Below the pieces are notes generated by a model. That model had not been told where the DNA came from. It saw only the letters and a list, made by a program, of their open reading frames with translations, and made no database searches. DNA of 7,912 bases, taken from NCBI GenBank assembly GCA_028275425.1, contig JAPWUT010000073.1:1-7912 (forward strand), read 5' to 3'. Made by a program: the position numbers and the translations under genes. Of the stretch, positions 1 to 6,155 are shown one piece after another (the stretch's first letter is position 1; the number at the start of each line of letters is the position of its first letter). Source of the DNA: Anaerolineae bacterium. Its GTDB lineage: Bacteria > Chloroflexota > Anaerolineae > SpSt-600.

Positions 1-2
1 AT

Positions 3-17
3 GGGGGCTTCGCCCCC
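3..17. repeat. GC-rich hairpin at left edge
   Basis: GGGGGC (3-8) and GCCCCC (12-17) are exact inverted copies around a TTC loop. No T-run follows on either strand, so it is not a clear intrinsic terminator. It belongs to the structured non-coding stretch before the cupin gene, and its role is unknown. Confidence 0.5.
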
Positions 18-104
18 CTGGACCCCCCGTTTGCCCATCCCTGTTGGCTTAGGGTTCGCCGGCGTTTTGGGGTTAGCCTCTCCCCAGGTCCTCCGCCAAA
101 TTTT

Positions 105-129
105 CCCCCTTCCCTCGCAGGGAAGGGGG
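105..129. repeat. Perfect 11-bp palindrome (REP-like)
   Basis: The arms CCCCCTTCCCT (105-115) and AGGGAAGGGGG (119-129) pair perfectly around a CGC loop. A TTTT run lies just left of the palindrome on the plus strand, but neither strand has a T-run following the stem, so a terminator role is not supported. Dispersed intergenic palindromes of this kind (REP-like) are common in bacteria. Whether this one is repeated elsewhere in the genome cannot be seen from a single copy. Confidence 0.5.
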
Positions 130-165
130 TCAGGGGGTTAGGTCGGAAAAGCCCCCAGTTTAACC

Positions 166-190
166 AAGGTCGGCGAAGGCCGACCTTTTT
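166..190 (+). terminator. Rho-independent terminator of an upstream gene
   Basis: The arms AAGGTCGGC (166-174) and GCCGACCTT (179-187) form a perfect 9-bp stem around a GAAG loop, and T residues run to 190. It reads as a plus-strand intrinsic terminator. It lies upstream of the promoter at 259-286, so it most likely ends a transcript entering from the left of the window and does not attenuate the cupin operon. The reverse strand also has AA pairs before the stem but no long T-run after it. Confidence 0.65.
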
Positions 191-258
191 CAAGGAGGCT
201 GACTTTAGTCGGCGTGAAAGGGGCACAATCCCCTGCCAGGGGGCGAAGTTGCCAGCCT

Positions 259-286
259 TTGGCTCTTTGAAGAAAATGGGTATAAT
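259..286 (+). promoter_or_regulatory. Sigma70-type promoter of the cupin-to-glycosyltransferase operon
   Basis: A perfect -10 box TATAAT sits at 281-286. A -35-like TTGGCT (259-264, four of six matches to TTGACA) lies 16 bp upstream. Transcription would start near 293, leaving a leader of only about 25 nt before the ATG at 317, too short for a riboswitch. No other convincing promoter is visible before the downstream genes, so this one probably drives the whole operon. Confidence 0.65.
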
Positions 287-316
287 GCATTGGCAAATTC
301 GCAGGGGAGGTGAGGG

Positions 317-664
317 ATGAAGGCCTTGCATTACACTGAAGTAGAACCCCAAGAAGTCTACGGAATCCCAGGGGTTACGGTACGATGGCTCACCGGTAAG
401 AAAGAAGGCGCACCTAACTTCGCTTTCCGCATCTTTGAGATGGAGCCGGGAGCCGTTATCCCATCCCACCAGCACGATTGGGAGCATGAAGTGTTCGTCC
501 TGGCCGGGGAAGGCCTCGTGGGAGTGGATGGGGAAGAGAGACCTCTTAAAGAGGGAGATTTCGTGCTGATTCCTCCAGGTGCCAGCCATAAGTTCATAAA
601 TACCGGAAACGGGGTGTTTCGCTTCATTTGCGTCATACCCCTCAAAGGTGATACGAGGCCTTGA
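317..664 (+). CDS. Single-domain cupin protein
   Basis: This 115-residue protein is a minimal cupin, a small metal-binding beta-barrel. The first cupin motif is at residues 45-66, with H51, H53 and E58 as likely metal ligands in the HQHDWEHEVF segment. The second motif is at 80-95 (G-x5-P-x-G-x2-H-x3-N), with H91 as the fourth ligand. All four ligands are present, so metal binding is expected. Cupins of this size serve as sugar isomerases, dioxygenases or sensors, and the sequence does not tell which. The ATG is preceded by a strong Shine-Dalgarno (GGGGAGGTGA, 304-313), which fixes the start. The stop overlaps the TTG start of the transporter gene by 4 nt (661-664), so translation is probably coupled. 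It is the first gene of the operon. The cupin fold is sure; the substrate is unknown. Confidence 0.9.
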   Translation: MKALHYTEVEPQEVYGIPGVTVRWLTGKKEGAPNFAFRIFEMEPGAVIPSHQHDWEHEVFVLAGEGLVGVDGEERPLKEGDFVLIPPGASHKFINTGNGVFRFICVIPLKGDTRP

Positions 665-1818
665 AGCACAAGCTCAATCTTTACGCCATCACCCTTAACT
701 CCCTTCTAAGCGGCTTCAGAATGAACTTGATAAACGCAATATGGCAGCCTTTCGTCCTCAGTTTCGGGGTCTCTATGTCCTCTTTGGGCTTGGTTGAGAG
801 CTTCTCTGGCCACCGAGGCATCGTCCCCGCTTTAGCTCAAGCAATTGGAGGATGGCTTTCGGATAGAAGGGGTCGCAAGCCAATAATAGTTTGGGGCAGC
901 ATCCTCACCTTTCTATACCTCGGATTGTGCCTGCTGGCCTTTTACTTGAGGGATTGGCGCTATATCCTACCAGCCGTCTTTTTCCTCGGCCTTTCAGCAT
1001 ACTCCCGACCGGCCCGTGATTCCATGGTTGCCGATTCGGTCAAAGCGGGGGAATTAGGCGTTGCTTACAGTTTGGTAATGGCTGCTTTCCTCCTTCCAGG
1101 GATTTTTGCTCCCGCTATGGGCGGCCTTATGGCCGATAAACTGGGGTTCGGGAGCGTTTTTGCCCTGGGGCTGGTTTTAGAAGCGCTCGCAGTTTTACCT
1201 ATAGTCGTTTGGGCTCAGGAAACCATAGTTTACAATCCTCCTACAAAGGGGCTGACTCTAAAGCGCTTTTCCGTTCCGGCCCATCTCTTGCCTTTTTACG
1301 CAACTACAGCTGCCGACTTTTTCTCTTGGGGATTGGGTTACGGCATAATTTATGGGATGCTGGCTAAGACCTACGGCCTTTCCTCTTCCCAAATCGGGCT
1401 TATAGTGAGCGCTTCTTCTATAGCTTGGCTTGTTTTCCAAATGCCTGCGGGTAAGCTTGTGGACCGCTTCGGGGGCTTTAAGTTAATGGTGATTTCGGAG
1501 TTCCTCGGGATTCCCTTGATGATAGGGTGGCTTTTTGCTCGCTCCATGAAGGCTTTTATCCTATTGCAAATCCTTTGGGGGCTGGTGGCGGCGACTTGGG
1601 TGCCGGCTATGCAGTCTTACATAGCTTTAAAAGTCCCCAAGGAGGAAAGGGGCGAAGCCATGGGCCTCTTGAGCGCCTTCCGGGGAATTGTCTCTTTCCC
1701 TTCCCCTCTCTTGGGCGGCCTCCTCTACGAAGTTACGGGAATTTCAGGGCCGATTTTAGCCAACTTGGCCGGAATAATCGTGACCATTGCTATGTTTTTG
1801 TTCTGGGTTAAGGAATGA
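661..1818 (+). CDS. Major facilitator superfamily transporter
   Basis: A 385-residue integral membrane protein of the usual MFS length with about 12 hydrophobic segments. The MFS signature motif A is clear in the loop after TM2 (GGWLSDRRGRKP, residues 63-74). A degenerate second-half copy occurs at about 262-272 (PAGKLVDRFGG), the expected internal pseudo-twofold repeat. A longer hydrophilic linker at about 186-206 separates the halves. The protein sits in the cytoplasmic membrane and probably moves a small molecule by uniport or proton exchange. The substrate cannot be read, though motif A is common in drug-efflux-like families. The start is TTG at 661, overlapping the cupin stop (TTGA); AAGGTG at 645-650 is a possible, rather distant, ribosome-binding site, so coupling is likely. 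The next Met in frame (residue 21) would cut into TM1. The gene overlaps the next one by 4 nt. Confidence 0.9.
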   Translation: MKHKLNLYAITLNSLLSGFRMNLINAIWQPFVLSFGVSMSSLGLVESFSGHRGIVPALAQAIGGWLSDRRGRKPIIVWGSILTFLYLGLCLLAFYLRDWRYILPAVFFLGLSAYSRPARDSMVADSVKAGELGVAYSLVMAAFLLPGIFAPAMGGLMADKLGFGSVFALGLVLEALAVLPIVVWAQETIVYNPPTKGLTLKRFSVPAHLLPFYATTAADFFSWGLGYGIIYGMLAKTYGLSSSQIGLIVSASSIAWLVFQMPAGKLVDRFGGFKLMVISEFLGIPLMIGWLFARSMKAFILLQILWGLVAATWVPAMQSYIALKVPKEERGEAMGLLSAFRGIVSFPSPLLGGLLYEVTGISGPILANLAGIIVTIAMFLFWVKE

Positions 1819-2726
1819 AGGCGAGCAAAGAGGAGATAAGGCGCTCTGTCTGGGAGAGATTGGAGAGGGAAGACATCGCCGATTTCCCCAGGCCTTGTTA
1901 CGGACGCATCCCCAATTTCAAAGGCAGCCGTGAGGCTTCGCTCTGGCTTTTGAGGTTACCGGAATTCCGAAATGCAAAGTGTGTCTTCTGCCCGCCGGAT
2001 TACGTGCTTAAAAGCGTGAGAGACCTCGTGCTGAGGGAGGGCAAGGTTCTGGCGGCTGCTCTCCCCCACATGAGAGGCTTCGTGGAGCTTATCGGCCCGG
2101 CCGATACTTCTATCCGCGGGCTTGCTCGTTATGGGAGGCCTCTCAAGACTCCGGTTGACTTTGTAGTGCAAGGAAGCGTGGCTGTGGACCCGTTTGGCAA
2201 TAGGTTGGGGAAGGGGACGGGCTATGGGGACCAAGAGATTGCCTACCTCAAGGAGCGGGGGCTTTTGCAGGAGGGCTTCAAGATTGCAACTTTGGTCCAT
2301 GACGCCCAAGTGCTGGAAGACTTATCCCCCTTAATGGAGCAGCACGATATACCCGTGGATTACGTCCTTACCCCAAGCCGTTGGTTCATAGCGACGCCAG
2401 GCGATGGTAGGGCGCACGAAATCACAATCCACAGGGTTTGGGAGGAGGAGATAGCTGCTGGCAGGAAGAAGGTAGAGGTAAGGCTATGGCGAGGGCGCTT
2501 CCGTTCCATCTTCCGCGGGGATAGGCTTAAGCTCGGTTCGGTGGAAGCGAAGGTTGAGGCAGTAGTTTGGTATCCTTCTTTCAGAGCGATGTTAGCAGGA
2601 GAAGGGGTAGAGAGGGTCATTCCCGGAGCCAGAAGCGAGGAAGAAGCGCTTGAGGTTTACAGGCGGATTTACTCGCAGACGGAAGAAGAAAGGTATGGAG
2701 TGGTGGCTTTCAGGCTTTCGCTTTAG
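1815..2726 (+). CDS. 5-formyltetrahydrofolate cyclo-ligase-like protein fused to a C-terminal ASCH domain
   Basis: A 303-residue protein with two domains. Residues 1 to about 195 match the divergent 5-FCL-like (MTHFS/COG0212) family. The glycine-rich nucleotide-binding loop LGKGTGYGDQE (131-141) corresponds to the family's GxGxGY-x-D signature, and conserved segments lie around 110-125 (PVDFVVQGSVAVDPFGNR) and 156-190. True 5-FCL closes 5-formyl-THF to 5,10-methenyl-THF with ATP, but this clade is poorly characterised and activity should not be assumed. Residues about 200-303 form an ASCH domain (PUA-like, predicted RNA-binding): GRKKVEVR (216-223) fits its GxKxxExR motif, and the end (VYRRIYS...RYGVVAFRL) matches the family's usual C-terminus. 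The two are fused in one uninterrupted frame. The ATG overlaps the MFS stop (ATGA); its own ribosome site is weak, suggesting coupled translation. Domain assignments are firm; the joint function is unknown. Confidence 0.85.
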   Translation: MKASKEEIRRSVWERLEREDIADFPRPCYGRIPNFKGSREASLWLLRLPEFRNAKCVFCPPDYVLKSVRDLVLREGKVLAAALPHMRGFVELIGPADTSIRGLARYGRPLKTPVDFVVQGSVAVDPFGNRLGKGTGYGDQEIAYLKERGLLQEGFKIATLVHDAQVLEDLSPLMEQHDIPVDYVLTPSRWFIATPGDGRAHEITIHRVWEEEIAAGRKKVEVRLWRGRFRSIFRGDRLKLGSVEAKVEAVVWYPSFRAMLAGEGVERVIPGARSEEEALEVYRRIYSQTEEERYGVVAFRLSL

Positions 2727-5454
2727 GAGGAGTGTGCTTATCGCTTCAATAAGTGGGGGGCTGGCCTTTTGGATTTATTTCCGTTCTCTCGCTCCAGGTC
2801 TCTTATCTTACGATTTCGCCGAATTTCAGTACCTACCGGCCAAATTGGGCTTACCTCACCCCAACGGTTTCCCTTTTTACATGCTTTTGGGGTGGCTTTG
2901 GTCAAAGTTGCCCATAGGCACTCTCGCTTTCAGGATGAACTTGCTTTCTGCTCTCTGCGGTGGGGCTGCAACTGCAGCCTTCGCCTTGCTTTTGGAAAAA
3001 TTAACAGGGCAGGATTGGCTCGCTTTAGCCGGCTCTTTCTTCTTGGCCTTTCTCCCGGCTTTCCACTTCTATTCCACCGGCGCTGAAAGGTATGCGCTCC
3101 TAATGTTTCTCCTCTTGACTTCTTTCCTGAGCGGGTTATGCTGGGGTAGAAACGGCCGGGTTAAACATCTCGTTTTAGGCTCTTTGGCAATGGGCCTGGC
3201 CTTAGCTACCCATCCTGTAGCTTTCTTAGCTCTCCCGTTCTGGCTTTTATACTCAGCTTTCTCCCGGCCTCGCTCCTTTCTGCAGGCTCTGCTCCCGACA
3301 ATTGGAGCTTTACTTTTACCCTTAGCCCTTTACCTCTACATTCCGTGGAGGTGGATTGCGCTGGCTAAATATCCCACCCTCCCGGCGATTGGCGTTTCCG
3401 AGGCCGTAGTTCGGGGGCTGGCCTTCGTTTGGTATGCTCCGAAATTTTCCCTCAAAGTGCTATGGGATTATGTTGCAGGGCTAAGAGGGTTTGGCTTCGG
3501 GATGGTGAGAGGTGGCTGGAAGGAGGCGATTTCTTCGCTTGGCGACACGCAGGAGCTTTGGTTTGAACAATTCCCTCCGCCTATTTGGCCTTTGGCTCTC
3601 GTAGGTTCAATTTGGCTCCTTCGGGCCAACCCAAAGTTTTGGGTCAGCCTTGTGGGCTTCGCCGGACTGGATTTGCTCTTTACAGTTTACATAAAGCAAG
3701 GTAAGCCGGAGGCTTACCTTTTACCGGCCTTTGCCCTTTTTGCCCTTTGGCTTGCTTTAGGCCTTGCTGTCTTCATCGGAAAATGGGAAAAAGCCGGATT
3801 ACCGAGGTGGATTTCTTGGGGGCTGGTAACCTTGTTGCTTTTGGGCCTCTACCATCACGATGCTTCCGGCTTAAGCATTTCCCGGTTTTCCAACGTTGAA
3901 AGCTGGTGGCGGGAGGTAATCCATTACCCTCTTGAGGAAAGGAGCGCTTTAATTGCTCATTGGGGCGATTTGACCCCTCTTTGGTACCTTCAACAGGCGG
4001 AGGGGCTACGGCCTGACCTCATCGGCTTATTCCCGCCCGAAAGCGGCCTTGCCTCCAAATGGCTTTCCCAAGGCCGAGCTTTGTATCAGGCAGGTCCAAC
4101 TCACGGTTTTGACCACGATTTCCCAACCAAGTTTAAGTTGGTGCCTTGGGGGAAACTTCTGCGCATCTTCCCCCCTGAGGCTGACTTTTCCTGCCCGGCC
4201 GGCCTTCTTCCGGCTCCAGAAGTTTCGGAGTGGCCTCTGGCGGTAAAAGGGTGGGCGGTCCAGGAAAGCCATAAGCTTTTAGAAGTGTGTTGGGAAGCCC
4301 GCTCCAATTTCCCAGCCGACCTGTACCTCAGCGTGCGGCTTCTTTCGCCGGATGGGATGATTCTTTATCAGAAAGACGAGCCCTTGCTTCCCCAATGGTA
4401 TCCGTACCCAGAAGTGAAAGCCGGCGAGGAAGGCCTTTTCGTAACTTACTTAGACGCACCTCCAGAGCTTCCCCCAATAGGCTACCGAATTGAGCTGGCT
4501 CTATTCACTATAAAAGGCGGGAGGTGGGAGCAAATAGGCTTCTCCCATTACCTTGGAGAAGCCCGCTTGGCTCGCTCCAGAGGAAGGGGTAAAACCTCGC
4601 CTTTCGCTTTCCAAGCAGGCCCCTTCCGAGTAGTGGGGTTTGAAGCATCCAAAGAAGCGGTGCGGCCAGGAGACCCGGTTCGGCTGGAAGTGGTTTGGGA
4701 AGCAATCGCTCCCCCATTAGCTGATTACTCCGTAGCCTTCAAGTTGGTAGATGCCCGGGGGACGGTTAAAGTTACCGAACCTCAGCCTCTTTTTCCAGGT
4801 TACCCAACAGCCTGGTGGAGGAAAGGAGAAATAGTCAGGGGAATTTACACTTTCCAAGCCCCGAGGCACATATCCGGTAGGGCTTTTTGGGTTGAGCCAG
4901 TTATATTGTCCCCTTGGGGAAGGGAAAGCTGGAAGTGGCTGCCATTTTATGCCGGTCCGTTCTTTGTGCGGGATCGGCCCCATCTTTGGAGGCTTCCTGA
5001 AGGGGTAACAAAAGTAAGGTGCAAATTCGGAGAATTAGCCGAGCTTGCGGGATACACCTTGGAAGAGGGCGAAGAGCTTAAGCTTACCCTCTATTGGAAA
5101 GTGTTGAGCGAGACCGATAGCTCTTACCACGTTTTTGTCCACTTGATAGACGAAAACGGGCATATAGTAGCCCAACACGATGGCATCCCTTCTGGCGGTG
5201 CGGCCCCTACAAGCATATGGGTTGAGGGCGAGATAATAGAGGATGTGCATCTCCTCCCCGTTGATGTTCCTCCAGGCAAATACACCATCCTTGTCGGGCT
5301 TTACAACCCCCGAACTATGGAGAGGCTAAAAGCCGGCGTGCCCGGCGATGCTTTCCCTCTTAAGACCATAGAGCTAAACGGAACAGGGTTCAGCTTGGCA
5401 GAGTTATCTCTCCTTCTTCCAGCTTCCGTAGGAATTCCTTCTCCTCCTCTGTGA
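2695..5454 (+). CDS. GT-C membrane glycosyltransferase (DUF2723/TMEM260-like) with three C-terminal beta modules
   Basis: About 919 residues from the ATG at 2695. The first ~390 hold about ten membrane segments with the family signature in the first outside loop: LAPGLLSYDFAEFQ, then LPHPNGFPFY. The acidic D40 and E43 are the likely catalytic/metal site of a GT-C enzyme using a lipid-linked sugar donor outside the membrane. The relative TMEM260 is an O-mannosyltransferase; the acceptor here is unknown. Residues about 505-620, 640-755 and 770-890 are three related beta-sandwich-like modules, probably external; the last two share an 'xVDxxG...P..G..PT..W..GE' pattern. The start is uncertain. 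ATG 2695 keeps a positive FRFRR stretch before TM1 but overlaps the previous gene by 32 nt with a poor ribosome site. TTG 2650 has GAGGAAG six nt upstream. GTG 2734 has AGGAGG. It is the last gene of the operon; its final ~21 residues are antisense to trmD. Confidence 0.85.
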   Translation: MEWWLSGFRFRRSVLIASISGGLAFWIYFRSLAPGLLSYDFAEFQYLPAKLGLPHPNGFPFYMLLGWLWSKLPIGTLAFRMNLLSALCGGAATAAFALLLEKLTGQDWLALAGSFFLAFLPAFHFYSTGAERYALLMFLLLTSFLSGLCWGRNGRVKHLVLGSLAMGLALATHPVAFLALPFWLLYSAFSRPRSFLQALLPTIGALLLPLALYLYIPWRWIALAKYPTLPAIGVSEAVVRGLAFVWYAPKFSLKVLWDYVAGLRGFGFGMVRGGWKEAISSLGDTQELWFEQFPPPIWPLALVGSIWLLRANPKFWVSLVGFAGLDLLFTVYIKQGKPEAYLLPAFALFALWLALGLAVFIGKWEKAGLPRWISWGLVTLLLLGLYHHDASGLSISRFSNVESWWREVIHYPLEERSALIAHWGDLTPLWYLQQAEGLRPDLIGLFPPESGLASKWLSQGRALYQAGPTHGFDHDFPTKFKLVPWGKLLRIFPPEADFSCPAGLLPAPEVSEWPLAVKGWAVQESHKLLEVCWEARSNFPADLYLSVRLLSPDGMILYQKDEPLLPQWYPYPEVKAGEEGLFVTYLDAPPELPPIGYRIELALFTIKGGRWEQIGFSHYLGEARLARSRGRGKTSPFAFQAGPFRVVGFEASKEAVRPGDPVRLEVVWEAIAPPLADYSVAFKLVDARGTVKVTEPQPLFPGYPTAWWRKGEIVRGIYTFQAPRHISGRAFWVEPVILSPWGRESWKWLPFYAGPFFVRDRPHLWRLPEGVTKVRCKFGELAELAGYTLEEGEELKLTLYWKVLSETDSSYHVFVHLIDENGHIVAQHDGIPSGGAAPTSIWVEGEIIEDVHLLPVDVPPGKYTILVGLYNPRTMERLKAGVPGDAFPLKTIELNGTGFSLAELSLLLPASVGIPSPPL
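2725..2730 (+). promoter_or_regulatory. Strong Shine-Dalgarno over the cyclo-ligase stop codon
   Basis: AGGAGG (2725-2730) overlaps the TAG stop of the cyclo-ligase-ASCH gene. Three nt later an in-frame GTG (2734) could start the glycosyltransferase right at its first membrane segment. The spacing is short, but no other start candidate has so strong a site. It bears on which glycosyltransferase start is real. Confidence 0.4.
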
Positions 5455-6154
5455 GGCAGGCTTTCTTTAAGAGGTCGGGGCGGCGTTGCCAAGTGATGAG
5501 GATGGATTGTTGCCTCCGCCAGCGGGCAATGGCCGCATGATTCCCCGAAAGCAGGACCTCCGGAACCTTGTAGCCACGAAAATCGGCGGGGCGAGTGTAA
5601 TGGGGATACTCAAGTAGGCCTTGGGAGAAGGAGTCTTCAAAAGCCGCTGCTGGGTCCCCAAGCACTCCCGGAATAAGCCTTGTTACCGCATCCACAATGA
5701 CCATGGCCGGGATTTCTCCCCCAGTGAGGATGTAATCACCGATGGATATTTCATCATTGGCCAGATAAAGCCTCACCCGTTCATCAACCCCTTCGTAGTG
5801 ACCGCAGATGAGGACTATGCGGTTGTGGCGAGATAGTTCCCAGGCCACTTCTTGAGTGAACAAGCGGCCTTTGGGGCTTAAGAGGATTACCGGAACCTGA
5901 GGCTTTTGCCCTTCCTCTAAGCCAAGGATGCTTTCCACGGCCCGGAAGATAGGCTCGGGCTTCATAACCATCCCACCACCGCCACCGTAGGGATAATCAT
6001 CGGTAACTTTGTGCTTGCCGGTAGCGTAATCCCTTATGTTGTGGATGGCAATGGATACAAGACCCCTCTCCCGAGCCCTTTTTATGATGCTTTCCTCAAA
6101 GACCCCCTTGAACATTTCGGGGAAGAGGGTCAGTATATCAAAATGGATGGCCAT
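5390..6154 (-). CDS. trmD: tRNA (guanine-N1-)-methyltransferase TrmD
   Basis: A 254-residue full-length TrmD, the SPOUT-class enzyme that puts m1G at position 37 of tRNAs to prevent +1 frameshifting, using S-adenosylmethionine. Hallmarks are FDILTLFPEMF (5-15), the PYGGGGGMVM loop (55-64), the knot region CGHYEGVDERV (117-127) and SIGDYILTGGE (137-147), then EDSFSQGLLEYPHYTRP (173-189) and VLLSGNHAAIARWR (200-213). D174 corresponds to the catalytic Asp and R159 to the conserved Arg of studied TrmDs. The ATG lies 1 nt after the stop of the preceding gene (TAA-G-ATG) with only a weak GGAT-type ribosome site, so translation is likely coupled. The usual neighbours rpsP, rimM and rplS are absent. 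Its 3' end overlaps the convergent glycosyltransferase gene by 65 bp. Confidence 0.98.
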   Translation of the reverse strand: MAIHFDILTLFPEMFKGVFEESIIKRARERGLVSIAIHNIRDYATGKHKVTDDYPYGGGGGMVMKPEPIFRAVESILGLEEGQKPQVPVILLSPKGRLFTQEVAWELSRHNRIVLICGHYEGVDERVRLYLANDEISIGDYILTGGEIPAMVIVDAVTRLIPGVLGDPAAAFEDSFSQGLLEYPHYTRPADFRGYKVPEVLLSGNHAAIARWRRQQSILITWQRRPDLLKKACLTEEEKEFLRKLEEGEITLPS

Positions 6155-6155
6155 C

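Larger units (their letters stand above)
1..316. other. Non-coding, structured region upstream of the operon
   Basis: No credible gene is present. The region is rich in G- and C-runs and holds the two palindromes (3-17, 105-129), the terminator (166-190), a small AGGGG/CCCCT hairpin (219-234) and the promoter (259-286). GGTTA (136-140) and TAACC (161-165) can also pair. It looks like an intergenic spacer between an upstream gene that ends left of the window and the cupin operon. Confidence 0.7.

Noticed and set aside
281..316. Possible riboswitch or leader attenuator before the cupin gene
   Set aside because: The predicted leader after the TATAAT box is only about 25 nt, too short for a structured regulator.
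358..669. Minus-strand 103-codon frame opposite the cupin gene
   Set aside because: The plus-strand frame has all cupin motifs and a strong ribosome site; the antisense frame has neither.
1956..2309. Minus-strand 117-codon frame opposite the cyclo-ligase gene
   Set aside because: Lies wholly antisense to the conserved cyclo-ligase domain, with no ribosome site and no motif.
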